Origin: JANRKF01 sp033763575
GTDB lineage: Bacteria > Pseudomonadota > Alphaproteobacteria > Rickettsiales > SXRF01
Length of the DNA: 64,000 nucleotides
Reading direction: 5' to 3'
Assembly: GCA_033763575.1 (NCBI GenBank)
Contig: JANRKF010000033.1
Coordinates: 71,517 to 135,516 of the forward strand
Shown: positions 25,201-32,439 of the stretch, piece by piece
How positions within the stretch are numbered: position 1 is the stretch's first letter
Layout: each line of letters starts with the position of its first letter
Notes under the pieces: generated by a model
What the model was told of the DNA's origin: nothing
What the model saw: only the letters and a program-made list of their open reading frames with translations
The model's database searches: none
Program-made: the position numbers and the translations under genes

Positions 25201-26264
25201 TCAAACAGGTCCTTCACCGTCCACTGGCATTCGCTATCGCGGTAGCTGGCGATACGCACAAAAATCTGCGGGCGTTCATGGGTGCTGAACTCACCCTTCA
25301 TCGCGGCCTCGCTGAGCGTTTTCCTCGCAAAATCCACCCCGCAGAATGCCTGGTAATCGGCCATGCTGCGCGTGGTCCCCACATCGTATTTCTCAATTTC
25401 CTTCAGCGCCTCAGGGTCCTGCGTGCGCTGCATGCCGACAATATGGGCGCAACGCAGGCGCGAGGACACATCCTGCGGGCGATGCGTGTGATCGTCCCAG
25501 TGGCCGCGCCGCTGCTTGCGATCCCACAAATGATAAACCACGTTCTTATGCGGCGAAAAAATATCCCAGCCATGCGTCCACACACGCGCCGCATAGGTCA
25601 GGTCGTCACCGAAGAAATAGATATGCGGATCGATCGGAAGTGCGCGGAAAAGCTCGCTTGGGGCAAACATGAAATTATTGGAGACGGTGGCCGCCGCAAA
25701 CGGTTTTTTCGGCGCCTCCGGCATGTTGATGCGCTGCGATTTATAACGCAATATCGGTGGCAGCTTGCCCTTCGGGTCATATTCAAATTCGCGGAAACAC
25801 ATGCGCGTGATATAGCCGCGATCAAGCGTATCCGGCGGCTCGTAACTGGCCGGATAGTTGGTGATCATCGGCCTGGGCGAATCGCACTCGGCGAGCATCG
25901 CGATCAACTCTTCATCCCAGCCTTTTTCAAAACGCATATGGGCATCGATCGCGAGCGTGTATTCCTCATCCTGCAACAGCTTCGCCGCCTCCGCCCGCGC
26001 CCAGTTCGCGCCGATCGAATCGCGGTAATGATACTCGACCACCCGCACCTGCTCCGGCCGCGGATAGGGCACTTCAAAACACGCCGCATCCTCTTTCTCG
26101 TCAAACTGCCAGCAGATGCCGACGAAAATCCGCTCCGGATGCTTGGCCTTCTCGAATAAATCCTTCACCGTATGCTGGCACTCGCGATCGCGGTAGCTGG
26201 CGATCTGCACGAAAATGCGCGGCCTGCCCACCGCCGGTGGAGTTTTTGTTTTCTTTTTCGTCAT
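22290..26264 (-). CDS. five-domain protein: two GT60-type GlcNAc transferases, peroxiredoxin-like domain, two Fe(II)/2OG hydroxylases
   Basis: A 1324-residue predicted bifunctional modification enzyme. Domains: GT-A 1 (about 15-325) and GT-A 2 (about 330-640), both of the GT60/PF11397 Skp1-GlcNAc-transferase type, each starting IFV(Q/R)IASYRD and carrying a D-x-H metal motif (Asp107 in IDAHMRF, Asp423 in QIDSHMRF) before GWDE; a redoxin-like domain (about 670-820) that lacks the peroxidatic cysteine; an Fe(II)/2-oxoglutarate prolyl-4-hydroxylase-type domain (about 825-1020) with His927-x-Asp929, distal His in ALHEACK and Arg in GERFVLIGF; and a second such domain (about 1080-1324) with His1209-x-Asp1211, distal His in NDAYHMV and NYRLSLAGF. 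Start is ATG 26264, overlapping the upstream gene's stop in ATGA. The fusion suggests hydroxylation of a proline followed by GlcNAc addition; the target is unknown. No signal peptide, so cytoplasmic. Confidence 0.85.
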   Translation of the reverse strand: MTKKKTKTPPAVGRPRIFVQIASYRDRECQHTVKDLFEKAKHPERIFVGICWQFDEKEDAACFEVPYPRPEQVRVVEYHYRDSIGANWARAEAAKLLQDEEYTLAIDAHMRFEKGWDEELIAMLAECDSPRPMITNYPASYEPPDTLDRGYITRMCFREFEYDPKGKLPPILRYKSQRINMPEAPKKPFAAATVSNNFMFAPSELFRALPIDPHIYFFGDDLTYAARVWTHGWDIFSPHKNVVYHLWDRKQRRGHWDDHTHRPQDVSSRLRCAHIVGMQRTQDPEALKEIEKYDVGTTRSMADYQAFCGVDFARKTLSEAAMKGEFSTHERPQIFVRIASYRDSECQWTVKDLFEKATHPERIFVGICWQFDEKEDAHCFAITTRPEQVRVYPVDWRESDGVCWARSQTEMLMEQESYTLQIDSHMRFTPGWDEALIAELALCPSKKPVLSCGPATYTPPDHLDPSLLPTVRTLRPFGSAGNIRGRSERLDTAPEMPLRGVLIAAGFVFSRSDLVREVPYDPYLYFDQEEIMYSLRLYTHGWDVYVPRMQLLYHFYNVGEETAHPLHWRDLKAAGEAQKIDFLAARGLARLNHLTGYKPSSDSRTLIEIEKYGMGKMRSIADFESFVGVDFKKKNVHPKAQQGGFIARLDRFRHSPISLAPAAGSPETLAAPFDVGDMMPYFIAQDTSGNRRAIEKMAGSPILLFFLPSAEPQGNTTFFRALDDAFKAAGKPHCYMFFLLDDTVENLVALKEKHKLPHILWADPGSRIGQSLGVRSAPSGFLLGPSLHIKKRYTALPPAELAGQAIGDLKAMDGALSKPKKMEVISETAPVLIVPEVFSPDLCDELIEAFRKGNTFQGEVGSKGYVSTAKVREDFIVPDDLRAKIDLKLSRSLFPEIEKIFGFKVAARENYKIGVYRGDKAGFFAQHRDNFDEAMGYRRVAMTLHLSDDYEGGGLRFPEYDDRTYRPARGSAIVFSGSALHEACKVTKGERFVLIGFMHGEEEEAYRQHYAASQNQPLQAEAFVPLSQSLDALERSRDFYRRWKEQRTPQAPIAAPELVVATPPPLVSVPAFAIGAARHQPVKVFESRAGVVYDNFLPDDVYEKLRSYAVTTDYEHINTKGKISRAWHVHDGFPLRSVLNGFYHHDKSTIPVPKPPHIYPTATEFDRFMEYMLEFGPQVERYTGKPGEGWKTFSVTAWIYPPGTGLSMHDDGSGVYAGAYAFFLNNTWRAHWGGLLVMMDDVANDSIHAHRRTVDQSEYHRQKWLHVNNSDDLMVEHGLARCIFPKGNRMVFIANDAYHMVTRVNEAAGDNYRLSLAGFFGRKN

Positions 26265-28165
26265 CGTTTCTTCCACCCTCCTTTTTGCGCAATCTCCGAC
26301 ACTGTGCCGGCAGCAATATCGACCCCGGCGAATACCCAGAAATCCGCAAGCGGCCTCGCATCGCCCAACCCGTAACGTTCGAGCCCTGTCAACGCCGTTG
26401 TATCATGTGTACGCTCAAGCTCAAGCAAATGCCGCACGCGCTGCCGCGACCGCTCGGCCTGCGGGTTTCCCGGCCTGCGGTAGGGATGCTTGGCATATTG
26501 CTCCGGCCGCACCCAGCGGTGATAGGCCACGGTGCAGTCCGGCTGAAAAACATCCACCCCGTGCGTCCACAGACGCGCCGACAGGCTGATTTCATCACCA
26601 TAAAAATAAATATGCGGGTCGATCGGCACTTTTTTCCAGGTCTCCGCTCGCGCAAACATGAAATTGGCGATCACGAACGGCGTGGGAGCAAGCCCGCCTT
26701 GCGGCGCATCCTTGCGCACGAAATAGCCACTCAGATGCACCAGTTGCGCATCATTCGCCGCGCCCAGCCTGCGCACGCGTATGCGCGTCACATAGTAGGG
26801 CGAATAATCTTTTTTATCCGGCAACTCGTAAGTGGGCAGATAGGCCGAGATCACCGCCTGCGCGTTCGGGCAGCGCGCCAACATCCCGATCAGCGCCTCA
26901 TCCCAGCCCGGCTCGAAACGCATATGGGAATCGATTTGCAGGATATATTCCTCGCCCGCATGAAGCGCCATCGCCTCGGCCCGCGCCCAGTTCGCGCCCC
27001 TGCTCTTTCGGCAATCGACTTGTCGCAGCGTCACCTGCGGCGGCGGGGTGAAGCGGCAATCGGCGTCTTCGTACAGATGTATCTGGTGGCAAATACCCAC
27101 ATGCACCCGGTCGGGATAGCGTGCCCGCGCCAGCAGATCGGCCACCGTCGCCTGCGTTTCCGGATCGCGGTAGCTGGCAATCGCGACGAAAATGCGCGGC
27201 CTGCCACCGGCTTTTTCCCGCTTCGGGGTGAAATTGCCCACACGCGCATGCGGCGCGATGGTGCCGCGCATGATATCCACCCCGATGAAGGCGAAATAAT
27301 CGGAAAGCGGCCGCGCACTCCCCAGCGGATAGCGCTCGATATGCGTGAGCGCTTCGGCGTCCTCCGCCGGTTCGAACCCCAGCACATGCAGGTTGCGGGC
27401 GAGCGAAAGCCGGTTCTGCCGCGCCGCATGATCGCGGTATTGATCCTGGTCCTTCACCCCTTTGCGGTCCCAGTAATGATACAGCACCGGGCGGTCGAGA
27501 TGATAAATATCGTAACCGTGCGTCCACAGCCTAGCCGAGTAATTCAGCTCCTCGCCCCAGAAATAAACATGCGGGTCGAACGGCACTTCTTCCAGCGTCC
27601 CGGCATGGGTGAACATGAAATTCCCCACCCATGAGGCGGTGAGGAACGGCTGCGTAAAATTCGTTTGCGGTATCATGAGTTTGATGAGGTGGACGATCTG
27701 CGCATCCTGCATATCGCCCAGGCGATTGACCGTCGCCACCGGCAGCAAGCCCTGCAATTCCGGTTTATGATCCGGCGGCGTATAGCCGGGCAGCCACGCG
27801 GTGAGGACCGCCTTTCTCGTGGGCAGGCCTTCCAGCAGCGCGATCAATGTTTCATCCCAGCCCGGCTCGAAACGATGGTGCGCCTGAAGCTGCAGGATGT
27901 AGTCCTCGCCCGCCCATAATTTCTGCGCTTCGTTCCTAGCCCACCCAGCTCCCCTCGCATCGCGCACATGGAACTGCACCGCCCGCACCTGATCGGCACG
28001 CGGCAGCGGCACCGCGAGCATTTCCGCATCCTCCGCCGGATCGTATTGCCAGCAAAGCCCCACCGAAATCCGCTCCGGATAACGCGCTTTGGCAAACAAA
28101 TCGGCGAGGGTGTGGTGACACTCCGGATCGCGATAGCTTACCATCTGGACAAAAATGCGTTTCAT
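26261..28165 (-). CDS. double-domain GT60-type (GlcNAc) glycosyltransferase
   Basis: A 634-residue protein made of two tandem GT60/PF11397-like domains, about residues 1-310 and 320-634, both opening with IFV-x(2)-SYRDPE. Domain 2 has the full metal-site motif QIDSHMRFEPGWDE (Asp412). Domain 1 reads LQAHHRFEPGWDE at the same place, so the acidic residue is gone and this half may be inactive or structural. Both keep the DPHIYF/VYFWGEE and THG-x-D(I/V)-(Y/F) segments near the end of each fold. It is the first gene of the operon, with an ATGA overlap to the five-domain gene. Likely function: transfer of GlcNAc or another sugar to a protein or a sugar already attached by the partner. Confidence 0.82.
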   Translation of the reverse strand: MKRIFVQMVSYRDPECHHTLADLFAKARYPERISVGLCWQYDPAEDAEMLAVPLPRADQVRAVQFHVRDARGAGWARNEAQKLWAGEDYILQLQAHHRFEPGWDETLIALLEGLPTRKAVLTAWLPGYTPPDHKPELQGLLPVATVNRLGDMQDAQIVHLIKLMIPQTNFTQPFLTASWVGNFMFTHAGTLEEVPFDPHVYFWGEELNYSARLWTHGYDIYHLDRPVLYHYWDRKGVKDQDQYRDHAARQNRLSLARNLHVLGFEPAEDAEALTHIERYPLGSARPLSDYFAFIGVDIMRGTIAPHARVGNFTPKREKAGGRPRIFVAIASYRDPETQATVADLLARARYPDRVHVGICHQIHLYEDADCRFTPPPQVTLRQVDCRKSRGANWARAEAMALHAGEEYILQIDSHMRFEPGWDEALIGMLARCPNAQAVISAYLPTYELPDKKDYSPYYVTRIRVRRLGAANDAQLVHLSGYFVRKDAPQGGLAPTPFVIANFMFARAETWKKVPIDPHIYFYGDEISLSARLWTHGVDVFQPDCTVAYHRWVRPEQYAKHPYRRPGNPQAERSRQRVRHLLELERTHDTTALTGLERYGLGDARPLADFWVFAGVDIAAGTVSEIAQKGGWKKR

Positions 28166-28178
28166 AGGAAAAGAATCG

Positions 28179-28249
28179 TTAGTTGTTCACCTTTAGTCAT
28201 TGATGCATGTATAGTATACATCCAGCTAACGACTAACAACTAACGACTT
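28179..28249. promoter_or_regulatory. structured divergent control region of the GT operon and sulfotransferase gene
   Basis: The 84-base gap between the divergent genes holds an 11-bp inverted repeat (CGTTAGTTGTT at 28179-28189 with AACAACTAACG near 28236-28246), a perfect 15-bp palindrome ATGTATAGTATACAT (28207-28221) and short seven-base direct repeats (AACGACT, AACAACT, AACGACT). It could be an operator, a shared promoter or a decayed mobile repeat. Confidence 0.5.
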
Positions 28250-28951
28250 ATGACTATTTTCGTCCTCGGCATGCATAGAAGCGGCACCTCGGCCATCACC
28301 CGGCTGATTGCCGATATGGGCGCCTATATCGGCGCGGAAGACGAGATGCTGCCGCCCAATCCCGATAACCCGCAAGGCTTCTGGGAACGGGGCGATGTGC
28401 TCGCCATTAATCGCGCCATCATGCAGGCGCAGCACTGCAACTGGTATACGGTCGAACATTTCGATAGCCGCCAGCCCCTGCCCCCGGCACTCCAGCGGCC
28501 TTTACAGGCCTGCGCCGCAACGCTTGCCGCCCATTCGCCCTTCGTGGTCAAAGACCCGCGATTCTGCCTGACGCTGCCCTACTGGCTGCCGCATGTGCAA
28601 AACCCGGTGATTGTGCTGGCGCTCCGGCACCCGGCCACCATTGCCGATTCACTGCACCGCCGCAATAATATGGCACCGGAACAGGGGCTGGCGCTGTGGG
28701 AAAATCACATGACTCACGCGCTGAAAAATATCGCAGGCCTGCCGGTGGTGCGCTGCCGGTTTGAAACACTGATGGAAAATCCGGCGGAAGAAATTCCTGC
28801 GCTGCACCGCGCCCTGGCCAGGCATTTCCCGGGCCTGACCCTGCCGTCCATCCACGCGATTAACCCGGCCTTTGCCCGCGCCGCGCCCGCTAAAATCCAA
28901 CTGAGTAGTACGCAGCAGGCGCTCTATGAGCGCGCCATGAAAGGTGAGTAG
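28250..28951 (+). CDS. sulfotransferase-like protein
   Basis: P-loop sulfotransferase-family protein of 233 residues. The PAPS 5'-phosphosulfate loop is visible at the N-terminus (FVLGMHRSGTSAITRL, residues 4-19), and the 3'-phosphate-binding element as VLALRHPATIADSLHRRN (about residues 123-140). This matches bacterial sulfotransferases that act on glycans or small molecules. The ATG is preceded by an unusual repeat-rich leader, and the gene is divergent from the double GT60 gene, which hints at sulfation of a glycan made by that operon; this is inference. The stop codon TAG lies in the first copy of a 33-bp tandem repeat. Confidence 0.78.
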   Translation: MTIFVLGMHRSGTSAITRLIADMGAYIGAEDEMLPPNPDNPQGFWERGDVLAINRAIMQAQHCNWYTVEHFDSRQPLPPALQRPLQACAATLAAHSPFVVKDPRFCLTLPYWLPHVQNPVIVLALRHPATIADSLHRRNNMAPEQGLALWENHMTHALKNIAGLPVVRCRFETLMENPAEEIPALHRALARHFPGLTLPSIHAINPAFARAAPAKIQLSSTQQALYERAMKGE

Positions 28952-29011
28952 CGCCCGTAATTACAAGTTATGAGAGGCGAGTAGCGCCCGTAATTACAAG
29001 TTATGAGAGGC
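28946..29011 (+). repeat. 33-bp tandem direct repeat, two copies
   Basis: GAGTAGCGCCCGTAATTACA and the next 13 bases are repeated exactly at 28979-29011, and a third partial copy begins at 29012. The last bases of the unit (GTTATGAGAGGC) form the end of an R3 repeat, so the array looks like a local duplication of an R3 edge. Confidence 0.8.
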
Positions 29012-29074
29012 GAGTAGCGCCGAGCCAGCCCTGAGCTTGCCTCATGGGACGCGCAGCAGCGCGTACCGGAGGCC
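29000..29074 (-). repeat. dispersed repeat, family R3 (minus orientation)
   Basis: Reverse complement of the blocks at 7779-7852 and 61012-61085: GCCTCTCATAAC end, CCAGCCCTGAGC and CCTCATG core. It lies between the sulfotransferase and the LytM gene, which are convergent. Confidence 0.75.
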
Positions 29075-29083
29075 ACTTAAAAA

Positions 29084-29866
29084 TCAAAGCCCCGCTACTT
29101 TATGATCGAGGTATTTCTGCGGATCGACGGCCTTGGTGCCGTCGCGCATTGAGAAATAAAGCTGCGGCTTGCTGACGCTGCCGGTCGAGCCGACATAGCC
29201 GAGTATATCGCCTTGCTTCACGCGGTCGTATTTCTCGACGCCGTAACGCGCAAGATGGGCGTAGGTGGTGGTTTTGCCGCCGCCATGCTTGACGATGACC
29301 ATTTTGCCATAGCCCTGCATTTTGCTGTCGGCATACACCACTTCGCCGTCGGCGGCAGCCCATACCGGCTCGCCCTCATCGGCGGCGATGCTGATGCCGT
29401 CGCTCACTTTGCCTTTGCCTTTATCGCCAAACGACGACGCAACATCACGGCTTGAAACCGGCCAGATATATTGCGAACCTTGCGCGACCGGTTTCTCGCC
29501 GAAGCCGGTCATCTCACGCGGCTTGCTGGTCCATGCATTGACCGGCGCAGGCGCGGCCATCACCATTTTTTTCTCCTGCACAGGCGCGACCATCACTTCC
29601 GTTCCACCCGCCGCCGGTTGCAGGTCGCTCACGCCGATGGAGGAAACAGGCGCGGTCGATTGCGTCGGCTGCGAAAACGCCATTTGCTGTTCCACCGGCG
29701 CCTGATAGCGGACCGGCGCAGACGGGCGCACCGAACGCGACGCCATCATATTGCGATTAGCATGTTGGCCAAAATATTCCTGCCCGCGCAGGTCCACCAT
29801 TGCCGGGGGTTGCGTGCAGGCAGAAAGCGCGATGAACGATGTGAAAATCAATAATGAACGGGACAT
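29084..29866 (-). CDS. LytM/M23-domain lipoprotein, degenerate (NlpD/EnvC-type amidase activator)
   Basis: Outer-membrane or periplasmic factor of the LytM family, 260 residues. A lipoprotein signal ends in IALSACTQ (Cys17). A Pro/Gln-rich linker precedes the C-terminal LytM domain (about residues 135-255): VSDGISIAADEGEPVWAAAD, GYGKMVIVKH, TTYAHL, PQLYFSMRDGTKAVDP. The zinc ligands of active M23 peptidases are lost (the His/Asp of HxGxD read SDGIS, and the H-x-H site reads LYF), so it should not cut peptidoglycan itself and more likely activates an amidase during division. Its place after pcm is usual in Alphaproteobacteria. Confidence 0.85.
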   Translation of the reverse strand: MSRSLLIFTSFIALSACTQPPAMVDLRGQEYFGQHANRNMMASRSVRPSAPVRYQAPVEQQMAFSQPTQSTAPVSSIGVSDLQPAAGGTEVMVAPVQEKKMVMAAPAPVNAWTSKPREMTGFGEKPVAQGSQYIWPVSSRDVASSFGDKGKGKVSDGISIAADEGEPVWAAADGEVVYADSKMQGYGKMVIVKHGGGKTTTYAHLARYGVEKYDRVKQGDILGYVGSTGSVSKPQLYFSMRDGTKAVDPQKYLDHKVAGL

Positions 29867-29904
29867 AAGGATACCTCTTAATTCTCACGCGTAGCACAGG
29901 AGGG

Positions 29905-29919
29905 TTAAGAATTTGTGAA
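29905..29919 (-). promoter_or_regulatory. candidate CtrA site, one mismatch
   Basis: On the minus strand TTCA-CAAATTC-TTAA, one base off the TTAA-N7-TTAA box, 38 bases upstream of the LytM start. The flanking TTCTTAACCCT with a nearby GTGCTA also occurs upstream of the flagellin gene (56355-56383). Confidence 0.45.
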
Positions 29920-29930
29920 CCAAGATAATT

Positions 29931-30006
29931 GTCATTCCTGCGCAGGCAGGAATCTCTTTCAATACTTGTGCAGCGGCTACAGAGATCCCCGCCTTCGCGG
30001 GGATGA
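29931..30006. repeat. pair of R1 palindromes in opposite orientation
   Basis: GTCATTCCTGCGCAGGCAGG (29932-29951) and GATCCCCGCCTTCGCGGGGA (29983-30002) flank 30 bases. The outer GTCAT and ATGAC ends make it look like a composite element between the LytM and pcm genes. Confidence 0.75.
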
Positions 30007-30012
30007 CGGGAA

Positions 30013-30660
30013 TCAATCACTTATCAACGGCACAAAACGTACCGCCATCAGCGTTTCTCTGGATATTTCACCGTCTTTCGACTTGCTGATTCTCACCAGC
30101 GACTGGCCGTCACCATTCGTTCCCACCGGAATCACCATGATGCCGCCAGGGGCAAGCTGGGTGAGATAGCAGTCGGGAACGGCGCTCGCCGCCGCCGTCA
30201 CCAGTATCCGCTCAAACGGCGCCGCCGCCGCCCAGCCCTTGCTGCCGTCACCGCGAATACTCACGATATTATGCAGCCCCAGCTCGCGGAAACGTTCCTC
30301 GGCCAGCACCAGCAATTCCTTATGTCTTTCAATAGTATACACCCGGCGGGCGAGCTTCGCCAGAATGGCGGCCTGATAGCCCGACCCCGTGCCGATTTCC
30401 AGCACGCGCATGCGGGAAGTAAGCTGCAATGCCTGCGTCATCGCCGCCACCACGGTGGGCTGGCTGATGGTCTGGCCTTGTGGAATCGGCAGCGCCGTAT
30501 CGTCATAGGCATGATCGCGGAAGGTGGCTTCCACAAACATTTCCCGTGGCACCTGCTCCATCGCGGAGAGCACCAGCGTATCGCGGATACCGCTATTTCT
30601 CAGCTGCATGATGAGGCGGAGGCGCGAAGGCAACATCTCGTCGCCGGCAAGGGCCTGCAT
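30013..30660 (-). CDS. pcm: protein-L-isoaspartate O-methyltransferase
   Basis: Repairs isoaspartyl residues in damaged proteins using SAM. Signatures: GQTISQPTVVAAMTQAL, the SAM motif I VLEIGTGSGYQAAILAKLA, then VTAAASAVP and LAPGGIMVIPVG. I start at ATG 30660 (MQALAGDEMLPSRLRLIMQ), giving 215 residues, close to the family size; GTG about 13 codons further up and ATG 30636 are alternatives. A minus-strand TATAAT lies at 30710-30715. In Alphaproteobacteria pcm normally follows surE on one transcript; here a plus-strand gene (30774-31616) separates them, so pcm must have its own promoter. Confidence 0.92.
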   Translation of the reverse strand: MQALAGDEMLPSRLRLIMQLRNSGIRDTLVLSAMEQVPREMFVEATFRDHAYDDTALPIPQGQTISQPTVVAAMTQALQLTSRMRVLEIGTGSGYQAAILAKLARRVYTIERHKELLVLAEERFRELGLHNIVSIRGDGSKGWAAAAPFERILVTAAASAVPDCYLTQLAPGGIMVIPVGTNGDGQSLVRISKSKDGEISRETLMAVRFVPLISD

Positions 30661-30773
30661 GAAAAGATCCGGCGGTATGTTCAATTGCGTCTGCACAATA
30701 CCAGTCTGTATTATATAATTATTAACAAAGAATGAGTAAATTGAACGGGTAGCAATAATCATTGAGAAACGAG

Positions 30774-31616
30774 ATGGATAACGACGATCAGGATTTTCAA
30801 GCATCCCTTCGCACCTTTCGTCTGGCCATCGGATCCGCTGGCCTTACAGCGCGTGAACGGGAGCGTCTGGACTGGGCCATCCGATCCAGGCTTGAGATGC
30901 CGCTGGCCGGACAACCCACCAAATTTTATAATTTCGATGACGACTGGCAATTAATGGAAGCGGCCATCAGGGAGAAATATCCCCGTGCGTCCGGCGGAGT
31001 GCGGGCGCTGCTGACGGAAGCCTGCGAAGCGATAGGCAGCGATACAGCGCTTCATGTCTATGACCGCCTGTGTTCGCCAACAGTGGCTGACCCGGAAGAA
31101 CTCTTCCCCAGGCTGAAGGAAATCGCTGACCCCGCCCAGCGCGAGCAGGAACTCGACAGGATTATGGATTTGTATAATGCGACTATGAATAATGGCACGG
31201 TGCTTGACATGATTCATGAGACGCAAAGAGCCTTGATGCACCATAATATGGAGAGAAAACGTTCACTGCCACAACTTTCCATGGAATACACAAAACATCT
31301 CCCTATTTCGGACGAGGTGCTCAAAATAAGGGGGGATATGATACCTCAATTTGAGTATTTATGTGAATTAGTAAAAAGGGTCGCCCTGGAGAACATAGGA
31401 GATCGATTGATACAATTGGATCACCTCCAAGACGATCAGGTAAGAACGGAACGAAGAGCCTATTATGAAAACGAATTGAAGCTTCCTCATACCCTTATTG
31501 AAGATGTCGTGGCGTATTTCAGATTTATGCACGAAGAACAGCTCACGGCCAGAAACAACGGGAAAACAACCAACACCACCCCGCCAAAAGACGGCAACGA
31601 CGGCTGGTCACGCTAA
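30774..31616 (+). CDS. hypothetical protein inserted between pcm and surE
   Basis: Unrecognised 280-residue soluble, charged and mostly helical protein with no signal peptide or membrane segment. Its second half is clearly more AT-rich than the neighbours. It runs against the direction of the flanking conserved genes; its stop overlaps the surE stop by 4 bp. I use ATG 30774 after GAGAAACGAG; a TTG four codons earlier is possible. The insertion into a conserved pair, opposite strand and base composition suggest recent acquisition. Confidence 0.6.
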   Translation: MDNDDQDFQASLRTFRLAIGSAGLTARERERLDWAIRSRLEMPLAGQPTKFYNFDDDWQLMEAAIREKYPRASGGVRALLTEACEAIGSDTALHVYDRLCSPTVADPEELFPRLKEIADPAQREQELDRIMDLYNATMNNGTVLDMIHETQRALMHHNMERKRSLPQLSMEYTKHLPISDEVLKIRGDMIPQFEYLCELVKRVALENIGDRLIQLDHLQDDQVRTERRAYYENELKLPHTLIEDVVAYFRFMHEEQLTARNNGKTTNTTPPKDGNDGWSR

Positions 31617-32365
31617 AAGATTTTATCCAGCACCGAAAGGGTTTGGTAATCTGTCATATCCATGCCGATGGGGGTGACGGTGATGAAGCCCTTGCTCAAA
31701 AAATCCAAATCCACGTTCGGTTTTTCCGGGGTGTTGTCACGCTCGCCCCCCAGCCAGTAATAAGGGCGTCCCTTGGGGTCAACACGCTCACCGAGTTTAA
31801 TGTTCATCACCCGTTTTCCTTGTGCGCAGACTTTCACCCCCTTCACCTTCGAGGCCGTGCAATCCGGGAAGTTGAGGTTGATGAGCGTGTCCTTCGGCCA
31901 GGGTTTTTTCAGCAATGTTTTGATAATACCCGGCGCATGTTTTTCCGCCGTTTGCCATTGGATTTTTTCCGGGTCCTCATAAAGCAAGGAAAGCGCCACA
32001 CTCGGCACACCCAGAATACAACCTTCCATCGCCGCCGCAATCGTGCCGGAATAGGTCACATCGTCGCCCGCGTTGGAGCCACGGTTCACGCCAGAGAGAA
32101 TCAGCGTCACCTTCTGTTTGGCAGGAATGATTTGCTTTAACGCCAGCAGCACACAATCCGTCGGCGTACCCAGCACCGCATAACGTTTCGGAGTGATCTT
32201 CCGCACCCGCACCGGCGTATGCAATGTGAGCGAATGCCCCGCCCCGCTCTGCTCGGTCTCCGGCGCCACCACCCACACATCATCGGAAAGCGCCCGCGCA
32301 ATTTTTTCGAGCACTTCAAGGCCCGGTGCATTTATTCCATCGTCATTTGTAATGAGGATTCTCAT
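31613..32365 (-). CDS. surE: 5'/3'-nucleotidase SurE
   Basis: Metal-dependent nucleoside monophosphatase and stress-survival protein, 250 residues. Signatures: MRILITNDDGINAPGLEVL (metal-binding ND/D pair at residues 7-9), APETEQSGAGHSLTL, LILSGVNRGSNAGDDVTYSG and NLNFPD. Normal length. It belongs to the serS-surE-pcm run, which is broken after surE by the plus-strand insertion. Confidence 0.96.
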   Translation of the reverse strand: MRILITNDDGINAPGLEVLEKIARALSDDVWVVAPETEQSGAGHSLTLHTPVRVRKITPKRYAVLGTPTDCVLLALKQIIPAKQKVTLILSGVNRGSNAGDDVTYSGTIAAAMEGCILGVPSVALSLLYEDPEKIQWQTAEKHAPGIIKTLLKKPWPKDTLINLNFPDCTASKVKGVKVCAQGKRVMNIKLGERVDPKGRPYYWLGGERDNTPEKPNVDLDFLSKGFITVTPIGMDMTDYQTLSVLDKIF

Positions 32366-32378
32366 TCATACCTCTCTA

Positions 32379-32439
32379 TGTCATCCCCGCGAAGGCGGGG
32401 ATCCATTCGCGAATAGATTGCCGCCTACGCGGCAATGAC
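32379..32439. repeat. R1 palindrome followed by a short R2-like hairpin
   Basis: GTCATCCCCGCGAAGGCGGG (32380-32399), then GATTGCCGCCTACGCGGCAA plus TGAC (32416-32439). The second hairpin supplies the serS stop codon and its last codons (VIAA). Confidence 0.75.

Noticed and set aside
26237..27634. Plus-strand open frame of 465 residues opposite the double-GT gene
   Set aside because: Same reasoning: GT60 motifs are on the minus strand; the plus-strand translation is Arg/Pro-rich with no family pattern.
28946..29011. Tandem 33-bp repeat considered as a CRISPR array
   Set aside because: Only two full copies, with no variable spacers between them. It is a local direct duplication attached to an R3 element.
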